Origin: Batillaria attramentaria
Taxonomy: Eukaryota > Mollusca > Gastropoda > Batillariidae
Reading direction: 5' to 3'
Assembly: GCA_018292915.2 (NCBI GenBank)
Contig: JACVVK020000056.1
Location: forward strand, 1,440,001-1,504,000
Length of the DNA: 64,000 nucleotides
A program made the translations under genes and the position numbers. Below the pieces are notes generated by a model. That model was not told where the DNA came from. It did not search any database and saw only the letters and a list, made by a program, of their open reading frames with translations. Shown piece after piece: positions 48,749-61,198 of this stretch (positions are counted from its first letter, which is position 1; every line of letters starts with the position of its first letter).

Positions 48749-51700
48749 GTAATAATAACGGCAATAATAATAATAATAATTCTGTATTGTGTAGGCGTTT
48801 TACCCAATTTATGCAAATGGCTCAGAGCGCCGCGAATTGTACTCAACACACACGCTCACGTGAATTACACGCATTCTCTCACACACTCGACATGAACACA
48901 TAGGCTAGGAAAATTGCCGAACAAGGTAGAACAAATTTGATCCTAACTTTTTATTACAGATTTCAGTAGAACACAGGCCCCTAATGCCGTGGTGGTCTCC
49001 GTGAATTTTTTCTCCGTCCGCGTCACCGTTAAAAACGACCGTTTATCTTGCCATTTTCACTATATGAGCCCTATAAATGGGCTTTTGAGGGTGTGCTTAA
49101 AGTATGCGTGTTTGCGGGTACAGAAATGCGCAGAATTCCGATCTAAACACTGTTATTGTTAGACAAGACATGCATTGTTGACATACTGAAATTTTACCCC
49201 AATCAGAATGATGCTTCCTGGAAAATTGCGGCCATCAGTTTGGCCGTTGATTCAAAAGACCCTGTAAAACGGCAGTATTTGATGCTTGTGCACTTATCAG
49301 GTCACTGCATGTGACAGGTATCGCGGAAAACATTTACGAACATTGAACAATTTAGTCAGGAAACGGTTCTTTGGTCTTGTGAAGTTCCCTTGTCACCGCA
49401 TGTGCGGGTAAGTATGAAATATGATATCCAAGTAAGCACGTTTTTCGGTAGCGATATTTTGGGGGTGTACTTAATAAAGTAGTTGCTGCGTTGTGAGTAG
49501 TGAACGGTTTTTCTCAAAGAGCACTGCACACTCAAGAATAGTATCCCAGTTGTGTCATATCAAAAGTTCATTGAAATCGCTTTTGTACTTTTGTCACAAA
49601 CAGCCAACGAAAGTGCAACCTGTTTAATAATGGCTGATAGTTCAGTACTAGCAAAGTGCAATGGAAATTATGTAGAGCACAACCTCAAGTCTATAGTAGT
49701 ATGTGGCTGAATTCATTTCAAGTGTTATGAGGTATGTTAATCACACGGAAAACATGTTTTCAAGGTCAAGGTCATTGGTTTGTCTGTTTACTCCAAAACA
49801 TTTTACTTCATCGCTCAGAATAAGCAAATTGGTGCTGCTAACTTTTGTCCCCATGGTTTGGTGAGTTTACAACATCCTCAGAATAAGAATATGACTGCAA
49901 AATCTTCATAACTCAAGCGTGACCTTGACCTTTACTAGAGGTCACCAGAAAGGCATTCTTATCAATGCATATTAGGCAAATGTTACGCCAAAATTTGTAT
50001 TTACAAAATTTTCACCCAGTCTCTATGACCTTTACTCCCAAGGTCAAGGTCACCAAAGTTGTCCACAAGAAATCTTCTCATACAAACATCGTTTGTGCTA
50101 ATTTGTTTTGCCTGGTGCTTGTGACTGCTTGTTCTTTTTGCTTATTCTAACACAGCGATGAAACAAAATGTTTGGGAGTAAACGGACGAACCGATGACCT
50201 TGACCTTGTAAACATGTTTGCCGTGTGATTAACATACGTCATAACACTTGAAATGAAATCAGCCACTTACTGCTGTAGAGTTGTGGTTGTGTTGTACATA
50301 ATTTCCATTACACACTGGTAACACGGTTCTGCATTCTTAAATCAGATAAAGTCGAAAAAAGGCAAACTTAACGGCGTTTGTTTCCTATGAAAAACACGTA
50401 AAAAATAAAAGTTATTTCACAAATTTCCTTCTGTTTCTCTTGTTTTCCATTTGCATTTGCGTAATCTTATTTGACTTGAAGCTTTATGTTACTTTTTTCT
50501 GATTTCCTTAAATGTACCTCAAAAACCTGAATTAATGAAAATGTCAGACATTTTGTTAGTGCGGTACAATTTAAATCAAAAGATTATCTTTAAAATGGTA
50601 TTTTTGTAATGCTACACCATTTCCCTAAAGCATGATGTGTGTCTGCACATGATCTGCCAAGCGTAGCAGCTGCAGCAGCATAATATGTCAGCCCGGTCCC
50701 CATTACTGAGTGAACTGGCGTCTATATGGAAAATAGGCATTTAGATACCAGTGGGCCGCTACACGCAAATCTGTGGTCATTTCGTTGGACCACCGCAGGA
50801 TGTTTGGTCTAACAGATCCAGTAGTCAAACTTGAGGTGTGTGATTAATACATGATGCAGCGGCGTATTTTGTAATCGTTGCTGTGTGTAGTCAAGTTTTG
50901 AACACAATCACAATACGGATTCCCCTCATTACCACTCACAGCCAAGGGGACGGTGTGCATGGGCTAGTAACATGTAAGTGCCGAGCCTCTCCTCGAAAAG
51001 TTGGTGAATAACAGAAAGTGCTGTGTACACTGTGGCTGTCATATCAGGCTACTTGGTAACCTACCCCCGTAGCAGTTAATGCTCTGTTTAATTAGAAAAA
51101 GATATTTGAAGTCACCTAATAAAAGCAATGAAAAATTCATGGAATTTGATGTGGGATGCACGTTTTCCTTCCTCTGGGATCACTCTACTTTTTCCAATGT
51201 GTAAAACAATGACAAGTTAAAACTGGTGGCTACTAGCAGCAAAATATAAACGTACCCCCCACGCAGCATGTAATGAAGGAAATGGAAAAAATGGGGGAAA
51301 GTAATGGCCGCTGTAATGAAGACGTGCTTGCTTGGATTCAGGGATCTTTCTTCATACGACTAGTCATTGTCTTTTCCACCAAGACAAATGTATAAAAAGA
51401 AACTGAATCGAGCGTAGCAATTATGGCAGGCTCTTTAGTAAGCATCGCTTTCAGCCCATATAGGGAACTGATAGCCTCAATTAACGGCCATCTATAAGCA
51501 ATGATTCTCTCATACAAGTTCAGGAAGATAATCATGAAACACCGAGCATGTACCCGAATACTTCCATTGTATCATACTCGTTTTCGCAAATAAACCTTAT
51601 CACAGCAACCAGTCAAGTGACCCTACTCCCATTATTTCTCACATTAAGCCATTATTAAACAGATTGCACTTTCGATGGCTGTTTGTCACTAAAGTACGAA

Positions 51701-52555
51701 AGCGATTTCAATGAACTTTTGATATGACACAACTGGGATACTATTCTTGTGTGTGCACTGCTCTTTGAGAAAAACCGTTCACTACCTACAACGCAGCAAC
51801 TACATTAGTAAGTACACCCCCAAAATATCGCTACCGAATAAAGTGCTCACTTGGATATCATATTTCATACTTACCTGCACATGCGGTGACAAGGGAACTT
51901 CACAACACCAAAGAAGCGCTTCCTGACTAAATTGTTCAGTGTTCGTAAATGTTTTCTGAGATACATGTCACCTGCAGTGACCTGCCAAGTGCACAAGCAT
52001 CAAATACAGTCGTTTCACAGGGCCCTTTATCTCAACGGCCAAACTGATGGCCGCAGTTACCCAGTAAGCATCATCCTGATTGGTATGAAATTTCAGTATG
52101 TCAACAATGCATGTCTTGTCTAACAATAACAGTGTTTAGATAGGAATTCTGCGCATTTCTGTACCCGCAAACACGCATACTTTGTGCACACCCTCAAAAG
52201 CCCATTTATAGGGCTCATATAGTGAAAATGGCAAGATAAACGGTCGTTTTTAACGGTGACGCGGACGGAGAAAAAATTCACGGAGACCACCACAGCATTA
52301 GGGGCCTGTGCTCTACTGATTTCTGTAATAAAAAGTTAGGATCAAATTTGTTCTACCTTCCGCTATATGAAATGCCTAATTAGACTCGCCTAACATTACA
52401 ATCACGTGGTGCGAAGGGTCAGCTCAGCTGTTTCAGATTAGGAATTTAGAACTGCGTTCATTTTCAAATTTTATGGGCTGAACATTTCCAAAGCAAAGGG
52501 GGAGCAAGCCGGAGTACCCAGAGAGAACCCGGCCTCGACGATCGACCCGAGTTAC
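48693..52555 (-). mobile_element. SINE-C copy split by a 3.5-kb insertion
   Basis: The antisense SINE-C 3' part is at 48693-48900, ending cgacatgaacacat. The continuation, acattacaatcacgtggtg, starts at about 52393 and runs to 52555, where it stops before the tRNA head. Order and orientation match an uninterrupted copy such as 25257-25660. Confidence 0.85.
48902..52392. mobile_element. Foldback (long inverted repeat) element, about 3.5 kb
   Basis: The arm 48923-49630 pairs with 51650-52359 in reverse, and 49650-49830 pairs with 50140-50320. Near each outer end the arm begins aaggtagaacaaatttgatc. About 1.3 kb (50320-51650) is present in one arm only. The outermost bases look like taggc...gccta. 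No open frame of size, so it is non-autonomous. A short TSD (acat) is possible. Class unknown. Confidence 0.85.
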
Positions 52556-52726
52556 AGTAATTTCGCTGTTGTTGTTTCTAATGTGATTTTCTGTTTTATT
52601 TTTGTCTTTGTCAGTGTAACGAGCAGCCGGAATGGCAATTTCCGTCACGGGATAAATAACGTATTCTTATATCTAACTACGTCAAGTTCAGAGTGATTCA
52701 TAACCTACAGGGAGTACGTAATCGGG
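52556..52726. other. No gene recognised
   Basis: Short stretch between two oppositely oriented SINE-C fragments. Confidence 0.4.
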
Positions 52727-53003
52727 GGTTCTCTCCGGGTACTCCGGCTTCCTCCCCCTCTGCTTTGGAAATGTTCAGCCCACCAAGTTTGAAAAATAAA
52801 TGCATATCTTAATTCCGAAATTTAAATAGCTGAGCTGACCCTTCGCACCACGTGATTGTAATACGTTTATGTCCTGTGTGTGAGAGAATGCGTGTGATTC
52901 ACGTGAGCGTGCGTGTGGGGTTTAGCTCGCGGCGCTTTGAGCCAAAATATTTGGGATAAAGCGCCTATATTAATGCGATTATTATTATTATTATTATTAT
53001 TAA
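52727..53003 (+). mobile_element. SINE-C copy, lacking the tRNA head
   Basis: It begins ggttctctccgggtactccgg and runs to (ATT)n. Unusually it has gtttagctcgcgg in place of gttcagttcgcgg. Confidence 0.88.
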
Positions 53004-53264
53004 TACAAGTTGACCCGTATCAGTTTTTCCTTCGGTAGTCACGACCCGGTCAGCGCTGACATGCCGTATGCTAGAGCTTGTTTCATGGCCATCAGGTCAA
53101 TCACTGAAAAACAAAAGTTTCAGACTATTTTAGAGTAGCTCGACACAGAAGAGTACCTGTCAATGTCACCGTCTGTTTAGACAGGGACATAGTCCATGTA
53201 TATCTATGGTTTAGATAAGTATCTAAAATCTGCGTACCGACTATTCCTCTGATTTCCCTGTTCG

Positions 53265-53333
<69 letters not shown>

Positions 53334-53900
53334 AGTGTGCTTTCTTCGTCCCCTTCTTTCTTCTCTCTCTCAGTCTTTCTTTTCAGTGCACCAGCTATAC
53401 TCAGGCAGTTCAGTTGTGCATGATTGTTGTCCTAAGTTTTTTACTGGTCTGACTGACGTCGCGTCACCTCCCCATCATATGTTATTATGCCGGCGTCAGT
53501 TTTCAAAGCACAGCGCAGCTGCATCAAGTTATCGAATAGGCGATGCTTTTGTCAGAATGTCTTGTCCCGGTAGAACTAATTTCTCACATACCAGTCAGCG
53601 GCGGGCATGTGCAACAGTGATACTGATATGCGTGGCCGAACAGAAATAGCAGTAGCAGCAGGAAGACGGCCTAACACTGACACGGGACGGGAATACCTGG
53701 ATCAGACGTCGGAATACACGCGTCTCGGGTCTGTCACATGAAACCTTCTCGGGGAAAGACGTGAGTATTCTCCTACTTGCCAGCGCCTTTACACGGTGAG
53801 GGGGCGGGGGGTGGGGGCAAGGGGGGAGGTCTAGATAGGGGGAGGCGGGGGTGAAAGGGGTGTCTAAACTGGGACTCTACTGACTGATTCACTGAGATCC
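53004..53900. other. No gene; (GT)n tract
   Basis: GT run at 53268-53332, G-rich 53800-53860, otherwise unique-looking. Confidence 0.5.
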
Positions 53901-53934
53901 ATTGAAGCGTCTGCACTGTGCAACACCAAGCACG

Positions 53935-53991
53935 CATCAACGCACGCACGCACGCACTCCACGCACAAATACGCGCGCGCGCGCACACACT

Positions 53992-54045
<54 letters not shown>
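53935..54045. repeat. (GCAC)n, (CG)n, (CA)n
   Basis: GCAC units and cgcgcgcgcgcg lead into a CA run of about 50 bases. Confidence 0.95.
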
Positions 54046-54047
<2 letters not shown>

Positions 54048-54465
54048 TGTATACCGCCTTCAGGCAGAGGCCGGGTGGGAGGTACAAAGGAGCGGCGAGG
54101 GCGTCAGTCAGAAAACCATTGTGAGTAATGCAAGATCGTGAAGAGCTGACAAAAACAACAAGGGAAAATGGGAATAACAAAGAAAACAGTGAGTCAGGCA
54201 GAAACAGCGAACCAGCGCAATGGATACTCTGGCAGGACACGAAACAATCGTGTCTTTGGCAATTGTTGCCAGAATTAGAATTTGCGATAGAGGAAAACAT
54301 CTTTTTTGTTCTCTAGATCTTCAGCGGAGCGCGTGTATTTTTAAACCCTAGCACTTGATTTTTTTTTCCTTTAAATTGTAAAAGCAAGCATAAGCACGGA
54401 CACCTTTGATTTCTCACTGTACAGCTGATCTGTCGACAAAAACAACACTAATACCCCCGTCCCCA
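54046..54465. other. No gene recognised
   Basis: Unique-looking; no motif. Confidence 0.4.
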
Positions 54466-54469
54466 ACAC

Positions 54470-54505
<36 letters not shown>

Positions 54506-54532
54506 GTGGCACACACCGTGGCACACACCGTG

Positions 54533-54584
<52 letters not shown>

Positions 54585-54710
54585 TTTTGTTGTATGAAAT
54601 AAAGAATAAAAGAAATAAAAAAACAATAAAACAACCATACAAAAAAATTGATCTGAAAACACGCACGGTAGACAATATTCAGCGCAGAAAGACACAGCCT
54701 GGTAACAGAA

Positions 54711-54783
<73 letters not shown>

Positions 54784-54785
54784 CA
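54466..54785. repeat. (CA)n tracts with three ccgtggcacaca units
   Basis: CA runs at 54470-54583 include three copies of ccgtggcacaca, and a second CA run lies at 54712-54779. The spacer is A-rich. Confidence 0.95.
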
Positions 54786-55494
54786 AACACATTTAAAAAG
54801 CTATATCTCTCTTGTCAAGAGAAAGATGTATGTTTTCAGCAAGAAACACACACACAGTCTTATCTTGAGAGAGGGAAAACAATCTATTCTGCGAAGCAGT
54901 TTGTTCTGTAATCCAGAAGGTGCCTTGATCTATGTCACAGTGTAAAAAAAAAAAAAAAAAAAAAGCTTAGCGGGTCAAACCGCCTTGACACCACGCAGCA
55001 GGGGTTGTGTTTCCGTACTGTAATGGTTGTGACCAATAACTTTTATGATTTTCAATGCATTTCGTTCCGCACATGGAGATTCCCTGTCCGGCCGGCGTCC
55101 GGTTCTCTCCCCACCGTTTGTTGTTGTTGTTGTTGTTGTTGTGATTCTTGCTTGTGTGGTAGTGTGAGTGTGATTCTAATTCAAGCGTCTCTTGTTTTCG
55201 GTTTTGTTTTTACCGTCATTCACTGGCAATGAGCTACAAGTCCACAATACATGTGCTTTGCTCACCGCGGCTGCGGAATAGGTTCCTGCAAAACTGACTT
55301 ACTGACTTGGTAGGAAGTAGGTTAAACAGTTTTTCTTTGAACTGAGCGGCCATGGTGATGTACAACTGAGTCAGCGTGGGCTTAAAAACAAACAAACAAA
55401 CAAACAAAGGAAGAAGCTGTGAACGCTAGACTGTACTGAATCCAATATTAGACGATTTTTGGAAATAGGAAAATCATCGTCGTCATCATCATCG

Positions 55495-55528
<34 letters not shown>

Positions 55529-56353
55529 CATCAGCATCATCATCGTCGTCGTCCTCGCCGCCTCGTCGTCGATAACTGACTGTGACCGAACACTGAGTGT
55601 GCTCACTGCTGCCGCCGGTGTAAGAAAGCTAACTTCGTCTGCTGCACTGAATCGGTATGTTCTCCAAAAATCCTGTATCCGTTCAAGTCTTGTAACACAG
55701 AACACTACGGTGCACCAGATACAGGATGGAGCTGTCAGATTCAGTGTAAACCCCTTTGCAGTTGGCACACGTGACGAGCCCGAGAGGCACCCGCTTGTGT
55801 ATTTTACGCGAGGGTTGCGGTCACACGTTGCGACACACTTTGGCTACCAGCTTCACCGCCGGCCCGGCCGGCCGCGCTGGACAATACACAAAGAGCGAAA
55901 GCGCACGGTCAGCAGCGATTGACTGGCGTGGCGAGAGAAAAAAAAAGTAGGACAGTGTTCTATTCACTGGCGAGCCGACGGCGTCACCCTTCAGTCCTTC
56001 CGACAAGCCGATTAAATTGGATGAGAGTGCATATTTTACCGCTGGTACGCATGCAAAGTGGCTGCGGCGTCTGACCAGCCCCTAAGCCGCGTTGACTGGA
56101 TTCCCAGTCTGCACTAGCTGACAACTCACTGACACACCATGATCTCACTCAATGATAGAAGAATGTCTAGTAAGCTGTGGGAGCGGTCACAGTATTCATA
56201 GCCATGGCGTCAGTATTTGAAACAGCCTGGAGAGACCTAGAAAGGTGACTAAAAGATAGATGCCATGGGTGCTCTGGCTTTGGATTTGTCAGTGAACTGG
56301 GTGGATAGATGAGGCTGGAAACCAGGGGGAAATCATCGCCGCGTGCTTTTGCT
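54786..56353. other. No gene recognised
   Basis: Poly(A) at 54943-54963, (GTT)n at 55118-55141, (ATC/GTC)n at 55475-55570. An open frame at 55599-55922 (107 codons, plus strand) overlaps an opposing frame and shows no domain. Confidence 0.5.
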
Positions 56354-56463
56354 CATCCCTGTTCCGCTTCCGTCGCATCTGTATCAGCGTCCCTGTGTCG
56401 ACGCCCAAATCGGGCTAACCGAGACCGAGCCGAGGTAAGTGATACCTAAGAAGGAAAAAAATT

Positions 56464-56967
56464 TTTTTTTTTTTTTTTTTTTTTTGCTGTCCCAACTCTT
56501 TGCCAGCTCCAGTGGTGTTCCTCCCAGATCATGGGTGGAACCCACGAAGGACTCAGAAGTCGGGACAATTTTTATTATGCATGATGATGGAGATGAGGAT
56601 GATAGTAAGATGATGCTATGGAGGTCCATGTGGTTTGGGACTGCGGGACAGGGCCGCATTCCACGCTTCCTGTCATAAATATCCCGGCATTAACCAGGCC
56701 CGGGAACTACGGCACCTGCGGTGCCGGCCGTGTAATCATCCACATCATACGACGTGTCATACTAAGGGAAGCACCCCCAAAGTCGCACCCGTGAAGTGGG
56801 TGAATCTCGGCTGTGTGGCATCAGCCTCCCCATCGGGCCCATAGCACACCCGCTCTGGGTAGGAGCCGACCTAGGTAGGAAAAGTCCCGCTTGTCTCGGC
56901 TGGGACTCGAACCCGGGTCTCCCGGTCCATGGTCCGAAGTGCTAACCACTACACTACGGGGGCCGGT
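56464..56967 (-). mobile_element. SINE-B copy, full length with 15-bp TSD
   Basis: Runs from the poly(T) start to the tRNA-like head (antisense, ending acgggggccgg). Direct repeats agaaggaaaaaaatt lie at 56449-56463 and 56968-56982. It interrupts the left arm of the foldback element. Confidence 0.95.
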
Positions 56968-57422
56968 AGAAGGAAAAAAATTAAAAATAAAGGAAAGGAA
57001 AGCGGTCAGTTGCGGACAACTTTGAGGTCCCCGTGTTTTTTTCACATGGTGCATAGAAGCGATGAAAACTGTCGCTTTCACCAGCAACATTTTCCGCCTG
57101 TTTAGAGATTATTGCCTGCATGAGTTGTCTCCCTTGCCGCAACAAGCACGCATTTATCCTGGCAGAGCATAAAGCTGCCAAGAAAAATGCATGCATGCTG
57201 CGGGTCTGTATATATGCACGGGGGACAACTCATGCAGGCAATAACCTCTAAACAGGCTGAAAATGTACTGTGCTGGTGAATGCGACAGTTTTTAACCACT
57301 TCTGTGCACCCTGTGACCTCAAAGTTGTTCGCAGCTGTCCACTTTCCTTGTCACCGAGTATTTTTGTTTTTTCTTCTTAGGTATCACTTAGCTCGGCTCG
57401 GTCTCGGTTAGCCCGATTTGGG

Positions 57423-57597
57423 GGGAGCCGGGGTGGTCGAATGGTAGAGCGTTGGACTTCTAATGCTCGGGTCGTGAGTTCGATCCCGGTTGGGGCCAAA
57501 TATTTGTGCTGGCTTTTTCATCGTTGCCCCGTCTTTGATATCACCCCATGTGGTGGAAAAGGACGTTAAACCCCCCAAACACCACCACCCCCCCCCC
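57423..57597 (+). mobile_element. SINE-A copy, full length with 15-bp TSD
   Basis: An intact copy between direct repeats ttagcccgatttggg at 57408-57422 and 57598-57612. It interrupts the right arm of the foldback element at the position mirrored near 56404 in the left arm. Confidence 0.95.
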
Positions 57598-57809
57598 TTA
57601 GCCCGATTTGGGCGTCGTCGCAGGGATATAGAGAAGCGACGGACCCGGAACAGGGATCGCTTTTGCTTGATAAACTACTTTTGTGTGTCCGTTCTGAAAG
57701 AATCGGCTTTTCTTTCTAGTGGTTATTTATGGTGTTTAGTTTTGCAGAGGCTTTGATACTGTACTGTATGATCAGCAGGGGATGTTTTTGCTGTATCGCT
57801 CCCTAGGGT

Positions 57810-57819
57810 GTGTGTGTGT

Positions 57820-57897
<78 letters not shown>

Positions 57898-57910
57898 GTG
57901 TGTGTGTGAG
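57810..57910. repeat. (GT)n microsatellite
   Basis: GT run with a few GCGT units. Confidence 0.95.
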
Positions 57911-58470
57911 TGTTAAGAGTTATGTACTGGTATGTGAGGTTTTTGTTTTTGTTTTTTCTTAGGTGTGTGAGGACACAAGACTTTCACTGTATGTGAGAGA
58001 GTAAGTGTTATTTATGTGTGTGCGAGTATTTGTGAGTGATTTTATATTTTAAGAGCGTGAGTGCTTCGGACTTATACAGATGTGTGTCTGCTTGTGGGTG
58101 TGCAAGATTTGCTTGTGTGCGTGACTGAGGCTTCTGTTAGTGCAAGTTTTATTTGTTATTATTACGTCTTATCATTATTTTTAAGGTGGCCTATAATTTC
58201 CCTTCCGGGATCAGTAAAGTAATTTGAATTTTGAACTGAATTTTTGAATTCAATGTGAAGTTCAAATTTACAGATTTGTACTTATTTTCATCTAAAACTG
58301 CCTCTTTTTCCCCTGCGTCTACAAAATTTGCATGTCCGAAAGTTCAAGTTTTGCAAAGTTTACCTCATAAACTTCATTTTTCCCTTGCGGCATTTCTGCT
58401 TTCACCTTACTTATCCATGTTTTCCAGGTTCTTGTGCAATGCAGCGGCTTCCAAACAAATCATTGTCCAA
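57911..58470. other. No gene; probable retroelement 3' end
   Basis: tttcccttccgggatcagtaaag followed by TTGAA-type repeats near 58197-58250 resembles the 3' end of many LINEs (gggatcaataaag). Otherwise AT-rich, no gene. Confidence 0.5.
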
Positions 58471-59082
58471 ATGTTTTTTGAGTTATTATGTTTTGATGTT
58501 GGTCGCTACCTCCGCCGCGCGATCTGACTCCAGGAGGCATAATAACGTGGTTTTCTGTCTCCAGTGTTCCCGATAACGCACAGGTGTGCGTATTTCTACG
58601 CACAAAACTCTTAAATTGACGTTTTTTGAGTTATTATGTTTTGATGTTGGTCGCTACCTCCGCCGCGCGATCTGACTCCAGGAGGTATAGGCTAATAAAG
58701 GTGGTTTTCTGTCTCCAGTGTTCCTGATAACGCACAAGTGTGCGTATTTCTACGCACAAAACTCTTAAATTGACGTTTTTTGAGTCAGGTTATTATGTTT
58801 TGATGTTGGTCGCTACCTCCGCCGCGCGATCTGACTCCAGGAGGCATAGGCTAATAAAGGTGGTTTTCTGTCTCCAGTGTTCCTGATAACGCACAAGTGT
58901 GCGTATTTCTACGCACAAAACTCTTAAATTGACGTTCAGTTTTGAGTTATTAGATGTTGGTCGCTACCTCCGCCGCGCGATCTGACTCCAGGAGGCATAA
59001 TAAAGGTGGTTTTCTGCCTCCAGTGTTCTTGATAACGTACAGGTGTGCGTATTTCTACGCACAAAACTCTTAAATTGACGCC
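58471..59082. repeat. Tandem array, unit about 150 bp, four copies
   Basis: Each unit has gatgttggtcgctacctcc, gccgcgcgatctgactcc, a gtggttttctg block and the hairpin gtgcgtatttctacgcac. Units differ mostly by 3-4 bp insertions: CAGG at 58786, GGCT at 58690 and 58849, CAG(T) at 58937. Confidence 0.95.
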
Positions 59083-59656
59083 GGCACAATTCATGATTTG
59101 AGAACAGCGCGTGACAGGGCGGGACGCACGTTTTGCCGCGGTGTCTCTCATAATGCGCTATTTGGTAAGCGTGCGAGTTCCTCTCCGCCTTGACGATTCG
59201 CTATAGCTGTCACGCTACAATTCACATACATCTCTCCTATTTGAATACTTTTGTAAACAACAACAACAACAAATGCCGGTCAGGTTCTGACTTTCAGACT
59301 TTTTATACTGAAAGACCACGGACCCCTTAAAATTTACAAAAGGACCCTGAAAAATATGGAGAGAGCATCCAAAGGATCCTTGTATTTTCGAACAGTGGTC
59401 TCTCCAATCCACTGTTTCTGTCCGGATTTGTTCAATAAAAGCTGCGTGCCTTCGCGGTGCACTAGGGCAGACTCGGAGGCACTGACAGTTTATATGTCAC
59501 TCTCATGCTTAGGGTTACTGGCATTCAGCAGTTCAATTTGAATACTTAGTGTTTGAAGCGGGTCTGTTTAATTATTCGACAGCTGTTTGCAAAGAAGTCA
59601 ATAATTTCAATTTAGTAGCATATTGTAGAGTCAGTGTTCAACAGCTGCTGCCATTA

Positions 59657-59660
<4 letters not shown>
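59083..59660. other. No gene recognised
   Basis: Unique-looking with a short (CAA)n at 59258-59272. No motif. Confidence 0.45.
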
Positions 59661-59728
<68 letters not shown>

Positions 59729-59895
59729 TCGGCGCGCGCGCGCACACACACACACTGACACACACACACACTGACACACACACACACTGACACACACACA
59801 CACACACTGATTCGGCGCGCGCACACACACACACACTGACACACACACACACGCACGCACACACACACACACTGGCACACACACACACACACACC
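59661..59895. repeat. (CT)n-(CA)n, (CG)n and CACTGA compound array
   Basis: CA runs are punctuated by cactgacac units and two copies of attcggcgcgcgc (59728, 59811). Confidence 0.95.
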
Positions 59896-60054
59896 CCGAA
59901 TGCTTGTGGATAAATGAGACACAGCTAGCGACTTGCATTGATGCGTTGTAATGAAACGCCGTGTGCGATCAACCGTGCCGTGAGAAAGATGGTCGGTGTG
60001 GGAGCGATCGATAAAATAAACACCAGGGACACTGACAGCGATGTCGCAAGCGCA

Positions 60055-60092
<38 letters not shown>

Positions 60093-60759
60093 TGACTGAC
60101 ACACACACGTTAATTAAGCTCACTTTGCGTTTGCCTGCCTAGGAGAAAATCATTATAATCTGACTTCAGTTGTGGAAGCGTCGACACTGATCCAGCTTAG
60201 CTGTCTTGCGACCCCCTCCCCCCCCCCCCCCCCCGAAAAAAAAAGTAAATAAATAAAAGGTAAAATGAATATGACTGAATGTGGTTTGTTGGGGGATGAT
60301 CAGTATTCTGTTTTCCGGCAGTAGGTGTGACTGACTGAGAATTTCCCGGATAAAGAGGTACATGTAATACATGTATCAGTATACAGTGTACCTTTAGTGT
60401 GTAAACTTTTGAACTTGTCGAATAGTGTAGTGCACAACAACCAAAAACTGAAAACCTAAAACAAATAACAACACACACACACACACAGAGCATAAGCAAT
60501 CTCTCTCACTCACTCTTCCTCGCTCTCTCTCACACACACTGTCTCTCTCTCTCACACACACACTCTCTCTCTCTCACTCGCAAAACACACACACACACTC
60601 TCTCTCTCTCTCCCACACACACACAATCTCTCTCTCACACACACACATACAGAGCATAAGCAATCTCACCCACTCACTTTTCCTCGCTCTCTCACACACA
60701 CACACTCTCTCGCAACACACACACACACACATTCTCTCTCTCTCTCTCTACATCAATTA
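59896..60759. other. No gene; mixed simple repeats
   Basis: CT-CA at 60053-60110, poly(C) at 60213-60235, and alternating CA and CT blocks at 60472-60750 in which gagcataagcaatctc occurs twice. No gene. Confidence 0.6.
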
Positions 60760-61198
60760 CCGCAGATTCACAAAGGTGTACGTGAACATCTGAGACACGA
60801 ACTGTCTTTGATGTCATGGAGTTTTGTGAAGATGACTGATGACATATAGACGCGGATGTAGTTATCTGATGCTTCTCTGACATTTGGACGACAAAGATCA
60901 GGGTGCGTCGGCACTGATTGCAATGCAGACTTGCTCAACAGGGGATTAAAATTTCACATTCCCCCCTGCTTCCTGATCAGTGACGGAAAATTGATCAGTC
61001 AGTAAGCCTGCAGTGAAATTTCAAGTCAGGCGTCCAAAGAAAACACGTCAATCACGCACTATCAGCTCATTTCAGGCAGAAAGTTCGGTTCTGTGTGTGT
61101 GTGTGTGCGTGCCTGCGTGCGTGCGTGCGTGCGTACGTGTATCTGTCCGTGTGCGTAGGCACGTGGTGTGTTTAATACGACGAAAAGATGTGTGCGAT
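60760..61198. other. No gene recognised
   Basis: Unique-looking with a GT-(GTGC)n patch at 61094-61140. Confidence 0.45.

Larger units (their letters stand above)
56354..57658. mobile_element. Foldback element with 9-bp TSD, carrying two nested SINEs
   Basis: Ends atccctgttcc and ggaacagggat are inverted. Arms pair as 56355-56452 with 57373-57657 (right arm interrupted by SINE-A), and 56983-57150 with 57215-57372. Direct repeats gcttttgct flank it at 56345-56353 and 57659-57667. Without its two SINE passengers it would be about 590 bp. Nine-base duplications with long inverted arms are typical of Mutator-like (MULE) elements. No transposase is present. Confidence 0.85.

Noticed and set aside
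48424..48903. 159-codon frame with long Asn runs
   Set aside because: The Asn runs come from the (AAT)n end of a SINE-C; only a faint LINE remnant lies upstream.
55599..55922. 107-codon open frame as a gene
   Set aside because: No domain similarity recognised; GC-rich composition alone explains the length.
58471..59082. CRISPR-like array (also 16646-17130, 21610-21945)
   Set aside because: Units are head-to-tail tandem repeats without unique spacers, in an animal genome.
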